From NCBI RefSeq assembly GCF_016905445.1, contig NZ_JAFEXF010000052.1, positions 1 through 40,125 on the forward strand: 40,125 nt of DNA, read 5' to 3'. A program made the translations under genes and the position numbers. Positions 15,281-23,392 of this stretch are shown here, one piece after another. The number at the start of each line of letters is the position of its first letter. The stretch's first letter is position 1. The DNA comes from Streptomyces sp. G44. Its GTDB lineage: Bacteria; Actinomycetota; Actinomycetes; Streptomycetales; Streptomycetaceae. A model generated the notes under the pieces. It had not been told where the DNA came from and did not search any database. It saw only the letters and a program-made list of their open reading frames with translations.

Positions 15281-15450
15281 TCAGGCCTCGCGGCGGCGCT
15301 GGTGGTGCGCCAGGGCCGCCGCGTCGCCGGGCCCGTCCGTGCGGCGAGCCCCGCGGCGATGCGCTCACACACCTCCTCCGGCTTGTCCTCCGGCTTGTGG
15401 TGCGCGTACTCATGGCGTGCGTACTCGAACTTCGCCTGTACGTCGGGCAT
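15281..15450 (-). pseudogene. Small hypothetical gene, probably frameshifted
   Basis: From ATG 15450 the frame reads MPDVQAKFEYARHEYAHHKP, then EDKPEEVCERIAAGLAARTG, with good codon bias. It then turns into an antisense-like Arg/Pro-rich frame. The neighbouring frame instead gives GPGDAAALAHHQRRREA and a stop at 15281, a natural-looking end right before the convergent EamA stop. A one-base shift in the GGGCCC tract near 15330 would restore a protein of about 56 aa. The family is not recognised and no strong ribosome site is visible. It could be a genuine lesion or a sequencing error. Confidence 0.45.
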
Positions 15451-15560
15451 TGCGCGGCACGGTGCGCGGCTCCCCGAGAGCGTCGGCCTTGTCCGCGGGG
15501 TCGTCGACCACGCTCAGGACCACTGTTGCCACTCGGTGCCGGTGCGGGCGGCGTCCCAAG

Positions 15561-15599
15561 GGTGGAACGGCAGCGCTCGATCAGTGCTGCCGTTCCACC
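15561..15599 (-). terminator. Terminator hairpin with the PPOX stop codon in its loop
   Basis: A perfect 14-bp inverted repeat (GGTGGAACGGCAGC at 15561-15574, complement at 15586-15599) has an 11-nt loop containing the PPOX stop codon. The upstream arm of the RNA is formed by the last codons of that gene. Stem length and position make this one of the clearest terminators in the window. Confidence 0.8.
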
Positions 15600-16297
15600 A
15601 GGTAGTCGGGAACGTCGATGCCGGGCGCGAGGTCGGCGGAGGGGATCACGGCGCCATGGCCCTTGCGGAGCGGGACGACGCCCGACCAGTAGGGGAGGTC
15701 CATGTCCTCGGGCTCGTCGTTCGGACCGCCGGTGCGGGCCTTCGCGGACACCTCGTTCAGATCGAGGCGGAGCACGGCGGTCGCCGCGAGCTCCTTGGTG
15801 TTGGCGGGGCGCGAGTCGGTGGAGCGGCCCGGCACGACATGGTCGACGAGGGCGTCCAAGGCGGTCCGCTTCTCCTCCGGGTCCGTGACCTGGTGGGCGG
15901 TGCCGTGGATTACCACGGAGCGGTAGTTGATCGAGTGGTGGAAGGCGGAGCGGGCCAGCACGAGGCCGTCGACGTGGGTGACGGTCAGGCAGACATCGAG
16001 GCCCGGGTCCTTCTGGCCGTCCCCGGGGGCGCCGGCCATGCGCAGGGGCCGGGAGCCCGTCGAGCCGTGCACATACAGGCGTTCGCCCACGCGGCCGTAG
16101 AGGGTCGGCAGCACGACGGGGGAGCCGTCGCGCACGAAACCGAGATGGCAGACGTAGGCCTCGTCGAGTATCGCGTGCACCGTCTCGCGGTCGTACGAAG
16201 CGCGGTCCCGGGAGCGGGTGGGGACGGTGCGGTCGGTCGGTGTGTAGGCGGCGCTCTCCGGTGAAGGGGTGTCCGTGGTGGTCGGCGTCGTCTGCAT
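15581..16297 (-). CDS. FMN-binding split-barrel (pyridoxamine-phosphate-oxidase-like) protein
   Basis: The 238-aa protein starts at ATG 16297 with GGGAGAG just upstream; an upstream in-frame extension to 16426 is low complexity. After a Thr/Pro-rich N-terminal tail (1-35) comes a split-barrel domain with ILDEAYVCHLGFVRDGSPVV, LYVHGSTGSRPLR and HSINYRSVVIHG, the pattern of the Pyridox_ox_2 subgroup. Members bind FMN or F420 and often reduce unknown substrates. The gene is divergent from a MocR/PdxR-type regulator that binds PLP, so a link to vitamin B6 metabolism is plausible. Confidence 0.82.
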   Translation of the reverse strand: MQTTPTTTDTPSPESAAYTPTDRTVPTRSRDRASYDRETVHAILDEAYVCHLGFVRDGSPVVLPTLYGRVGERLYVHGSTGSRPLRMAGAPGDGQKDPGLDVCLTVTHVDGLVLARSAFHHSINYRSVVIHGTAHQVTDPEEKRTALDALVDHVVPGRSTDSRPANTKELAATAVLRLDLNEVSAKARTGGPNDEPEDMDLPYWSGVVPLRKGHGAVIPSADLAPGIDVPDYLVERQH

Positions 16298-16414
16298 GGC
16301 CTCTCCCTGCTGCTTCGTTGGTGTGTGCTGATGTGTGGCGATCTGTACAGGTCTGTGTTGATGGGCTTGCGGCGCCGCCGTGGCCGGGAGTGGCGGCGGT
16401 GCGGTGATGCCACG

Positions 16415-16443
16415 TTGCTGTTTCATTTGTACTAGTGCATACT
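16415..16443 (+). promoter_or_regulatory. Promoter of the leaderless mocR transcript
   Basis: TTGCTG (16415-16420), a 17-bp spacer and CATACT (16438-16443) precede the GTG start at 16451 by 7 nt, so the mRNA is probably leaderless. The spacer contains the palindrome ACTAGT (16431-16436), a possible site for the regulator itself, shared with the divergent gene. Confidence 0.65.
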
Positions 16444-16450
16444 TCGTTTT

Positions 16451-17782
16451 GTGCTAGGAGAGTATCCGATCGAAGGTCGTCGCGCAGCCGATATCGCCGC
16501 CAGTGTGGAGCGCGCCGTCGGTGACGGCGGGCTGGAGCCGGGGCAAATGCTGCCGCCCATACGGGAGTTGGCGGCTCGGCTCGGGGTGAATCCCAATACC
16601 GTGGCGGCCGCCTACCGCACGCTGCGGGAGCGCGGAGTCATCGAGACGGCCGGGCGGCGCGGCAGCCGTGTCCGGCCCAAGCCCGCCACGACCGCCCGCG
16701 AGCTGATCCGCGTGGACGCGCCGCCCGGGGTGCGGAACGTCTCCAAGGGCAACCCCGACACGCACCTGCTGCCCGCGCTCACCGCAGCGTTCACGGCGGC
16801 CGCGGCGCAGGGCGACGAGAAACCGGTCCTCTACGGAGAAGGCGCCGTCGACCCCGGACTCGAACGTCACGTGCGCGCGGCCTTTACGGCGGAGGGTGTT
16901 CCGGCCGGGCCCGTCGCCGTCGCCTCCGGAGCGCTCGACGCCATCGAACGGGTGCTCGCCGCCCATCTCAAGCCCGGTGACGCGGTGGCCGTCGAGGACC
17001 CGGGGTGGGGCAGCCTGTTCGACCTCGTGTCGGCCATGGGGCTGCGGGCGGTGCCGGTCGGGGTGGACGACGAGGGGCCGCTGCCCGCCGAGGTGGAGCG
17101 GGCCCTCTCCGAAGGCGCCCGCGCGGTCGTCGTGACCGACCGCGCGCAGAACCCCACCGGCGCCGCCGTCAGCGCTCCACGCGCGCGTGCCCTGCGGAAG
17201 GTGCTCGCCGCGTACAAGGGGACGCTGCTCATCGAGGACGACCACGGCCACGGCATCGTCGACCTGCCGCTGCACCCGCTGGCAGGGGCGACCCACAGCT
17301 GGGCCCTGGTGCGCTCGACGGCCAAGGCGTACGGGCCCGATCTGCGGCTCGCCGTACTCACCGGCGATCCCGTCACCGTCGACCGGGTACAGGGCCGGCA
17401 GCGGCTCGGCCCCGGCTGGGTCAGCCGGCTGCTCCAGCGTGCCGTGGTACGGCTCTGGGAGAGCGGAGCGGTCGACCCGGCGGTGGTGGCGGCCTCGTAC
17501 GCGCGCCGACGGGACGCACTGATCGCGGCGCTCGCCGAGCGGGGCGTACCGGCGCACGGGCGCAGCGGCATGAACGTATGGGTGCCGGTCCCGGACGAGA
17601 CCGGGGCGGTGGCCCGGCTGCTGCACGCGGGGTGGGCCGTCGCCCCGGGGGCCCGCTTCCGGCTGAGCGCGCCGCCCGGGGTGCGGATCACCGTCGCGGC
17701 AGTCACCGACGAGGACATCGCGCCGATGGCCGACGCGGTCGCCTCGGCCGTGGGGCCGGCACCGGCGAGGCGCTATGGGTGA
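16451..17782 (+). CDS. MocR/PdxR-family regulator (GntR HTH fused to aminotransferase fold)
   Basis: The 443-aa protein joins an N-terminal GntR winged helix (about 8-75: LPPIRELAARLGVNPNTVAA) to a fold-type-I aminotransferase domain (about 95-440). That domain shows NPTG at 234-237, Asp263-Asp264 in IEDDHGHG and the PLP-binding Lys292 in STAKAYGPDLRL. MocR proteins use the domain to sense PLP with an amine and regulate neighbours. PdxR members control PLP synthesis. The GTG start directly follows a -10 box, implying a leaderless transcript. The likely target is the divergent split-barrel gene. pdxST are not in the window. Confidence 0.9.
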   Translation: MLGEYPIEGRRAADIAASVERAVGDGGLEPGQMLPPIRELAARLGVNPNTVAAAYRTLRERGVIETAGRRGSRVRPKPATTARELIRVDAPPGVRNVSKGNPDTHLLPALTAAFTAAAAQGDEKPVLYGEGAVDPGLERHVRAAFTAEGVPAGPVAVASGALDAIERVLAAHLKPGDAVAVEDPGWGSLFDLVSAMGLRAVPVGVDDEGPLPAEVERALSEGARAVVVTDRAQNPTGAAVSAPRARALRKVLAAYKGTLLIEDDHGHGIVDLPLHPLAGATHSWALVRSTAKAYGPDLRLAVLTGDPVTVDRVQGRQRLGPGWVSRLLQRAVVRLWESGAVDPAVVAASYARRRDALIAALAERGVPAHGRSGMNVWVPVPDETGAVARLLHAGWAVAPGARFRLSAPPGVRITVAAVTDEDIAPMADAVASAVGPAPARRYG

Positions 17783-18011
17783 CGGGGATGCGCGGCGGGG
17801 GGTACGGCTCAAGGGGCTGCGTGCTTGGCGAGGGCGAGGCGGTACGTCTACGGGGCCGCGCGCTCGGCGGAGCCGCTGCGTGGCAACGTGATGGGGCCGC
17901 GCCTCCGGCCTGACGTGGCATTGCGGGTGACGGGGCCGCGCCCGGACGGGGCGCGGTGTTCCGGCTGACAGGGCCGTGCCCGGCGGGGACGCGGCGCTAT
18001 GGGTGACGGGG
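17769..18011. repeat. Degenerate GGGTGACGGGGCCGCGCC repeat array
   Basis: The 19-bp GGCGCTATGGGTGACGGGG occurs at 17769-17787, where it holds the mocR stop codon, and again at 17993-18011. Between them are four imperfect copies of a core like TGACGGGGCCGCGCCCGG, spaced roughly 45-60 bp apart. The array fills the 254-bp gap between the convergent mocR and EamA genes. No frame here looks coding. It probably arose by repeated duplication of the gene end. Confidence 0.65.
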
Positions 18012-18036
18012 GTGCACCCTGCCGGGGGGCGTGCCG

Positions 18037-19071
18037 TTACTGCTGGAGTGGGCGTGTTTCCGGTCGGGGCGTGGTTGCGCGTGGCCTGGACTGGGTGAGG
18101 GCCGCGCCTGCCAGGACGATCGCCGCGCCGACCGGCGTCGACCAGCTCAGGGACTCGCCGAGCACGGCGACGCCCGCTGCGGTCGCGATCACCGGCACGA
18201 AGTACGTGACCATCTGGGCGGTGGTCGGCCCGACCTCGGAGACCAGGGCGTACTGCAAGAGGAAGGCGACTCCGGTGCCGAGGGCGCCCAGCGCCACGAC
18301 CGCCAGCAGCGGCACGACCGGGAAGCTGGTCGGCAGTGACGTGAACAGCGGTGTCACCACGGCCAGTTCGGCGGTCGCCAGCAGCAGCTGGGCGCCGGTC
18401 AGGGAGAGATTCGAGTGGCCCGCGCCGGCCAGCGTGCGGCGGACGTAGATCCAGCCGATCGGGTAGCAGAGCGAGGCGAGCAGCGCCAGCACCGTGCCGG
18501 TGACGTCCAGGCCGCTGAAACCCTGCCAGGCGCCCAGCACCGTCAGCACCCCGAAGAACCCGATGCCGAGACCCGCTACGCGGCGCCGGGTCGGGCGGTC
18601 CTCGGAGAGCGCGACGAGCGAGAGGGCCATGCCCCACAGCGGCGACGTCGCGTTGCAGATCCCGGCGAGCGTCGAGGGGATCGTCAGCTCCGCGTACGCG
18701 AACAGGGAGAACGGCAGGGCGTTGAGGAACAGCGCCGCCACCGCCAGATGCAGCCAGGTCCGCGCCCCGCGCGGCAGCCGCTCCCGCTTCACGACGAGGA
18801 CGGCGGCGACCACGGCCGTGCCGAACACCAGCCGCCCCAGGGTGACTTGGAAAGGTGCGTACGCGTCCGTGCCCACCTTGATCAGCAGGAAGCTGAAGCC
18901 CCAGATCAGCGAGAGGATGCCGAAGCGGACACGCCAGTCGAGGCCGGAGCGGTTCGCCGGGCGGTCCGTGGGACGGCCCGGCGCGGGAGCCGGAGGGGCG
19001 GCGGAACGGTGGGGCGCGGGGGCGGTGGTGGCCGTGCCGGAGCGTGGGGGCGGGTTACTCATGGGTTCCAC
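18037..19071 (-). CDS. EamA/DMT-family exporter (third of three)
   Basis: The 344-aa protein has a Pro/Ala-rich N-terminal tail (1-42) and ten transmembrane helices in two EamA repeats (WRVRFGILSLIWGFSFLLIK, later QYALVSEVGPTTAQMVTYF and GESLSWSTPVGAAIVLAGA). GTG 19071 has GAGG 6 nt upstream. ATG 19062 is the alternative. It shares a divergent promoter region with a LysR-type regulator, the classic layout for a regulator controlling an amino-acid or metabolite exporter. The substrate is unknown. Confidence 0.87.
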   Translation of the reverse strand: MEPMSNPPPRSGTATTAPAPHRSAAPPAPAPGRPTDRPANRSGLDWRVRFGILSLIWGFSFLLIKVGTDAYAPFQVTLGRLVFGTAVVAAVLVVKRERLPRGARTWLHLAVAALFLNALPFSLFAYAELTIPSTLAGICNATSPLWGMALSLVALSEDRPTRRRVAGLGIGFFGVLTVLGAWQGFSGLDVTGTVLALLASLCYPIGWIYVRRTLAGAGHSNLSLTGAQLLLATAELAVVTPLFTSLPTSFPVVPLLAVVALGALGTGVAFLLQYALVSEVGPTTAQMVTYFVPVIATAAGVAVLGESLSWSTPVGAAIVLAGAALTQSRPRATTPRPETRPLQQ

Positions 19072-19090
19072 GATGGGCCTCGATGATCTC

Positions 19091-19130
19091 GTAGCACAAG
19101 CGATATTTGTTGCGCGGTATCGCGTAGCAC
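19091..19130. promoter_or_regulatory. Candidate LysR operator between EamA and LysR genes
   Basis: GCGATA (19100-19105) and TATCGC (19118-19123) form an interrupted palindrome with a 12-nt centre. Around it GTAGCAC is repeated directly at 19091-19097 and 19124-19130. Position and symmetry fit a LysR-type binding site shared by both divergent promoters. Confidence 0.45.
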
Positions 19131-19237
19131 TGCTTACATGTCGGGACTGCTCGCATGGTGGGCGCGGGGTTCCCCCGTCGCCCCGCGTCAACCCCGCGAC
19201 CCACCCGAGAACCCGCCACCGGCCCCGGAGCGTGCCC

Positions 19238-20140
19238 GTGCTGAACCTGGAGCGTCTGCGCACGCTCGACGCCCTCGCCCGGCACGGCTCGGTCGGCGGA
19301 GCGGCCGCCGGCCTGCACGTCACGACCTCCGCGGTCTCCCAGCAGATGGCGAAGCTGGAGCGGGAGGTCGGCCAGCAGCTGTTGGCCAAGAACGGCCGGG
19401 GCGTCCGCCTGACCGACGCGGGACGGCTGCTCGCCGAACACGCCGCGCGGATCCTCTCGCAGGTCGAACGCGCCCGGGCCGACCTGGAGGAGCAGCGCGG
19501 CAAGGCGGTCGGCGAACTGCGGATCTCGGCGTTCCCCACGGCCCTGCGCGGCCTGCTGCCCACCACGCTCGCCACGCTGCGCGCCGGGCACCCGGGGCTG
19601 CGGGTCGGCTGCCACGAGCTGGAGCCGGCGCCCGCGGTGGCGGCCGTGGCGCGCGGCGACATCGACATGGCGGTCGTACTGGACTGGTACAACAAACCGC
19701 TGCCGGTCCCGGACGGGCTGGTCAAGGCGCCTCTCCTCGACGATCCCGCCGACATCGCCCTGCCCGCCGCGCATCCCCTCGCCGACCGCTCGGAAGTGGA
19801 CCTGGAGGAATTCGCGGACGACGAGTGGATCACCTGGGGAGAGGGCGAGTTCTGCCACGAGTGGCTGCTGTTCACACTGCGCGGCAAGGGCATCGAACCG
19901 CGCGTAGCGCACCGCGCCCAGGAACACCACACCCAGCTCGCCCTGGTCGCGGCCGGCCTCGGCGTCTGCGTGGCCCCGCGACTGGGACGCGACCCGATGC
20001 CGGCCGGGGTGCGCACGGTCCCGGTACGGCACCGGGTGCGGCGCCATGTGTACGTGGTGTGGCGGGCGGACGCGGACCGGCGCCCGTCGATCAGGGCCGC
20101 GGTGGAGGCGCTGCGGGCGGCCGGTGCGGGCCTGCGCTAG
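19238..20140 (+). CDS. LysR-type regulator, likely controlling the divergent exporter
   Basis: The 300-aa protein has an N-terminal winged helix (1-60: LRTLDALARHGSVGGAAAGL and TTSAVSQQMAKLEREVGQQL) and a two-lobed effector domain (about 85-295, GELRISAFPTALRGLLP to HVYVVWRADADRRPS). GTG 19238 has GGAG 7 nt upstream. GTG 19232 would be too close to it. The regulator should bind the palindrome at 19100-19123. The stop codon shares the CTAG palindrome with the stop of the convergent split-barrel gene. Confidence 0.9.
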   Translation: MLNLERLRTLDALARHGSVGGAAAGLHVTTSAVSQQMAKLEREVGQQLLAKNGRGVRLTDAGRLLAEHAARILSQVERARADLEEQRGKAVGELRISAFPTALRGLLPTTLATLRAGHPGLRVGCHELEPAPAVAAVARGDIDMAVVLDWYNKPLPVPDGLVKAPLLDDPADIALPAAHPLADRSEVDLEEFADDEWITWGEGEFCHEWLLFTLRGKGIEPRVAHRAQEHHTQLALVAAGLGVCVAPRLGRDPMPAGVRTVPVRHRVRRHVYVVWRADADRRPSIRAAVEALRAAGAGLR

Positions 20141-20616
20141 GCCTCGTCCTGGAGCTCCGCCAGCTTGCGGAAGTCCCAGGAGGTGATGGCGTCCGGTGTC
20201 AGCCGGATCCACGCGTGGCGGCCGTCGTGCGGCATCTCGTCCAGGTCGAAGAGCTTGCGGGCGAACAACCGCTCCGCGGCGTCGAGTTCGGGGCACGGGT
20301 CGCCCGTACGCGGGGACTCCCCGACGAACTCCACGGTGCCGGACAGCTCGGCGCCGCGCAGCTCGCCGTACTCCTGGCCCGTGTCGACCACCACCGCGAT
20401 CCGCTGGTCCCGGCGCAGATCGGCCCAGCGCTTGCTGCGGGTGATCGAGTACAGCCACAGCGATGTGCCGTCCCACGCGAACCAGAGCGGGCTGACGTGC
20501 GGGGCGCCGTCGGCGGAGACCGTCGCCACCCGGCAGGTGCGCTCGGTGGCGAGGAACGCGTCGAGTTCGTCCGGCGACATCATGATCCTGCGGCCCCGGC
20601 GCTGTGTGACGGCCAT
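20137..20616 (-). CDS. PPOX-class split-barrel oxidoreductase, FMN/F420-type
   Basis: The 159-aa protein starts at ATG 20616 with a good GGGAGG. It is a single split-barrel domain: FLATERTCRVATVSADGAPH, VSPLWFAWDGTSLWLY, then SKRWADLRRDQRIAVVVDTG. This pattern is typical of actinobacterial PPOX-class F420- or FMN-dependent enzymes acting on quinones, biliverdin or unknown substrates. The last bases overlap the convergent LysR stop by 4 nt within CTAG. It is divergent from the isochorismatase-like gene across 168 bp. Confidence 0.85.
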   Translation of the reverse strand: MAVTQRRGRRIMMSPDELDAFLATERTCRVATVSADGAPHVSPLWFAWDGTSLWLYSITRSKRWADLRRDQRIAVVVDTGQEYGELRGAELSGTVEFVGESPRTGDPCPELDAAERLFARKLFDLDEMPHDGRHAWIRLTPDAITSWDFRKLAELQDEA

Positions 20617-20784
20617 GCGTCCTCCCGAGTGACGTTTTCCCTGCAACCACCGCTCGTTGACCGAGCGTCAGCAAAGGATGGAGGCTCTTCCTTCGTGGCG
20701 CAATGGCCGTTAGCCTCGCGCGGATTCCGAGCATCGGCCGCCGCCGGGGGCCGGCTGTCCCGGGTGTCCACGACAGGGGGAGCC

Positions 20785-21426
20785 ATGCCGTCGCACGAAC
20801 AGCTGAGGGAGATTCTCGACCCCGCCACCACCGTCCTGCTGACCGTCGAGTGCCAGCAGGGTGTCGTGGGCACCGACAGCGCGCTGCCCGAACTCGCCGA
20901 GGAGGCACGGTCGTCCGGCGCCCTGGCGAACGTCGCGAGGCTGGTGTTCGCGGCGCACCAGAGCGGCGTCCAGGTCGTGCACGCGGTCGCCGAGCGGCGC
21001 CCCGACGGGCGCGGGGCCAACCGCAACGCCCGGTTGTTCCGCGCCGCCGAACGGCTGCCCGTGCAGCAGCTCTCCGGGACACGGGCCGTGCGGCTCGCGC
21101 CGCCCGTCGAAGTCGCCGAGGAGGACCTCGTCGTACGCCGCCTGCACGGCCTGTCGCCGCTCGCGGGCACCGGCGTCGACCCGCTGCTGCGCAACCTCGG
21201 CTGCCGCACCCTCCTGGTCACCGGCGTCTCCGCCAACGTCGCGGTGCCCAACGCCGTGTTCGACGCGGTGAACCTCGGCTACACCGCCGTCGTGCCCGCC
21301 GACGCCATCGCGGGCGTCCCCGCCGACTACACGCCCGCGCTGGTCCGCCACACCCTCGCGCTCGTCGCCACCGTCACCAGCACGCGGGACGTGCTGGGCG
21401 CGTGGCAGCCTCCACGCGGCGCTTAG
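20785..21426 (+). CDS. Isochorismatase-fold protein lacking catalytic residues
   Basis: The 213-aa protein has the isochorismatase/nicotinamidase fold. A VLLTVECQQGVVGT strand stands where active enzymes have the catalytic Asp (here Glu22). VVRRLHGLSPLAGTG stands where a Lys is expected (here Arg), and LLVTGVSANVAVPNAVFDA where the nucleophilic Cys should be (here Ala153). With all three triad positions changed, it is probably not a cysteine hydrolase of the usual type. It may bind a ligand or use other chemistry. ATG 20785 has AGGGGGAG upstream. It is followed by a TetR-like fragment. Confidence 0.8.
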   Translation: MPSHEQLREILDPATTVLLTVECQQGVVGTDSALPELAEEARSSGALANVARLVFAAHQSGVQVVHAVAERRPDGRGANRNARLFRAAERLPVQQLSGTRAVRLAPPVEVAEEDLVVRRLHGLSPLAGTGVDPLLRNLGCRTLLVTGVSANVAVPNAVFDAVNLGYTAVVPADAIAGVPADYTPALVRHTLALVATVTSTRDVLGAWQPPRGA

Positions 21427-21491
21427 CGGCCGGCCGGGCGCTCCATGGCTTCCGCTGTGCCGGACACTCCACGGTCCCGCCACGCCGACGC

Positions 21492-21689
21492 GCGCACCGC
21501 ACGGCAGGCCGCCCTGCGGCCGTCGGCGGACGGCTCGCGGCGGCCACGGACACCGTGGCCGCCGCGCTCGCGCTGGTCGGCACCGTCCACCAGCTCCTGA
21601 CGACCGGGTGGGGAGGGGCCCCGGATCTCGGGGAGCGGGTGGAGCGGCTGGTGGCGCTGTTCGTCGGGCCCGTCCCGGGGGAGGAGTGA
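21492..21689 (+). pseudogene. TetR-family C-terminal remnant
   Basis: The last 65 codons before TGA 21689 read like the C-terminal ligand-domain helices of a TetR regulator: RLAAATDTVAAALALVGTVH, QLLTTGWGGAPDLGERVERL, VALFVGPV. No helix-turn-helix or proper start exists upstream in this frame. An ATG at 21445 lies in another frame. It is best read as a truncated or frameshifted TetR gene. Family assignment from such a short tail is tentative. Confidence 0.4.
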
Positions 21690-21798
21690 GCCGCCGGCCG
21701 GCGGGCCGGGGCACCCGGGGGCGTGACGACGTGACGGCGCGCTCAGCGTCACCGCTGACCCGCCGGGTGCCGACCAGGCGGTCCAGTGCCCGCCTTTC

Positions 21799-22272
21799 CT
21801 AGGCGAGCGTGATCGAGTCGCCGTCCACGGAGATCTCGGCGGCCGGCAGCGGGCTGGTCGCCGGATCCTGTTCGACGCCGCCGTCGGTGATGGAGAACCT
21901 GCTGCCGTGGCAGGGGCAGTTGATGGTGCCGCCTTCGACGCTCGTCACCGGGCACCGCTTGTGGGTGCAGAGGTTCGAGAACGCCTTGAACTCGCCTTTG
22001 GCGGGCTGGGTGACCACCACTCCCGCGTCCTTGAAGATCTTGCCGCCGCCCACGGGGATGTCCGCCGTCCTCGCGAGCACGGTCCCGGCGGCCCCGCCGC
22101 CACCGGAGGACCGGGCGCCCGCCGGGGCGGTGGCATCGTTGGCGCCGTCACCGCTGCCGCCGTCGCCGTCGCCCCCGCACGCGGTGAGGGCGGCCGCGAG
22201 CCCCGCGCCGCCGATCGTGGCCACGACGGTACGTCGGCGGGGCCCGGAAAAGGGTTCTTCGGAAGTCGTCAT
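21799..22272 (-). CDS. Rieske [2Fe-2S] lipoprotein
   Basis: The 157-aa protein has a Tat-like n-region (RRRTVVATIGG) and a lipobox LTAC with Cys32, so it should be exported folded and lipid-anchored outside the membrane. A Ser/Gly/Ala linker (33-62) leads to a Rieske domain with ligands Cys102-His104 (CTHKRC) and Cys119-His122 (CPCHGS). Cys107 and Cys121 are placed for the usual disulfide. It probably transfers electrons at the membrane surface. It lies downstream of the aromatic cluster on the same strand but lacks oxygenase partners. The export signal argues against a ring-hydroxylase ferredoxin. Confidence 0.88.
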   Translation of the reverse strand: MTTSEEPFSGPRRRTVVATIGGAGLAAALTACGGDGDGGSGDGANDATAPAGARSSGGGGAAGTVLARTADIPVGGGKIFKDAGVVVTQPAKGEFKAFSNLCTHKRCPVTSVEGGTINCPCHGSRFSITDGGVEQDPATSPLPAAEISVDGDSITLA

Positions 22273-22452
22273 GCCCGGTGGTACGGCTCCGCGCCCCGCC
22301 GCGTTCAAACCGCCGCGGGCTTCCTCACGCGCCACGCGCCCCGCTCTGCGGCGAGCAGCCCGGGTGCCACGCGAGGCGGCGGCCGAGCGCGGTGGCGGTG
22401 TCCTTGCCCTCGCAGGGGCCGAGGCCCACCTCCGCGGGGCCGGTCGGCCGGC

Positions 22453-23388
22453 TCAGACCGGGGGGGCCACGAAAACGCCGGGGTCGGGGTCGTTGAAGGA
22501 CTCCTTGGCGACGAGTTCGTTCATGGGGTTGGCGGTGCCCCACTGGTCGGTGACCTCGGGCCGGGAGAAGTCGTAGACGTGCGGATGCCACGTGTCCTCG
22601 TCGAGCAGCTCCAACTCCGTCGTGTACTCCACGGTGTTGCCGTGCGGGTCGAGGAAGTACGTGAAGGTGTTGTCGCCCGCCAGGTGGCGCCCGGGACCCC
22701 AGATCTTCCGGAACCCGGCGCGGGCCACCCGGCCCGAGCCGCGCATGTACTCGTCGATGCCGCGCATCTCGAAGGAGACGTGGTGCAGGGAGGTGTGCGG
22801 TCCGCGCGCGATCCCCATGGAGTGATGCTGGTCGGAGATCCGCATGAAGTGCAGGACCTCGCCCATGTCGGGCGACGAGAGGGTGTCGGACAAGCGGAAA
22901 CCGAGATGCGTCTCGTACCACTGCCGAGTCCGGTTCACGTCAGGGGAGTTGAGGACCACGTGGGAGAGTTTGACCGGGATTGCCTCCTTCTCCTCGATCT
23001 TGCGGTGCCGCCGGACCGCGACGTCGGCGGAGACCTCGATGGTGCGGCCGTCGACATCGAAGAAGCGGAAACCGTAGCCGCCGCCGGGTGTGGCGACCCG
23101 GCCAGGACGGCTGATCAACTCCACGCCGCCGGACAGGAGTTCCTCGGCGAGCGTGTCGACGTCGGCCGGGTGCGCGGCCCCGTACGAGACGAGGTCGAGG
23201 CGCTTCTCCTCCGTCGCGCGCAGGCGTACGACGTACTGCTCCGGGGAGCCCTCGGCGGCGAGGAAGGAGACGCCGGTGTCCTCGGCGACCTTGGTCAGGC
23301 CCCAGATGCCGGAGTAGAAGGCGAGCTGCTTGTCGTAGTCGGGCACGGCCAGATCGACGTGGCGCAGATGGGTGAGGAGGCGGTGCAT
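22453..23388 (-). CDS. Extradiol ring-cleavage dioxygenase (VOC, catechol 2,3-dioxygenase-like)
   Basis: The 311-aa protein has two vicinal-oxygen-chelate modules (1-125 and 138-265), as in type I extradiol dioxygenases. The Fe(II) ligands are visible in the second module: His143 (LSHVVLNSPD), His202/203 (LHHVSFEM) and Glu254 (GNTVEYTTELE). It should cleave a catecholic ring between a hydroxylated and an adjacent carbon. It is the last gene of a minus-strand catabolic cluster and starts 5 bp after the broken amidohydrolase. The substrate cannot be read from sequence. Confidence 0.88.
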   Translation of the reverse strand: MHRLLTHLRHVDLAVPDYDKQLAFYSGIWGLTKVAEDTGVSFLAAEGSPEQYVVRLRATEEKRLDLVSYGAAHPADVDTLAEELLSGGVELISRPGRVATPGGGYGFRFFDVDGRTIEVSADVAVRRHRKIEEKEAIPVKLSHVVLNSPDVNRTRQWYETHLGFRLSDTLSSPDMGEVLHFMRISDQHHSMGIARGPHTSLHHVSFEMRGIDEYMRGSGRVARAGFRKIWGPGRHLAGDNTFTYFLDPHGNTVEYTTELELLDEDTWHPHVYDFSRPEVTDQWGTANPMNELVAKESFNDPDPGVFVAPPV

Positions 23389-23392
23389 GAGG

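Noticed and set aside
14149..15450. Long minus-strand open frame (about 430 codons) opposite the EamA gene
   Set aside because: Composition is Arg/Gly/Pro/His-rich with no fold pattern. It is the antisense shadow of a high-GC gene; only its first 45 or so codons look coding.
21799..22272. Rieske protein as the ferredoxin of an aromatic ring hydroxylase
   Set aside because: It has a Tat-like signal and lipobox, so it should be outside the membrane, and no oxygenase alpha/beta subunits are present.
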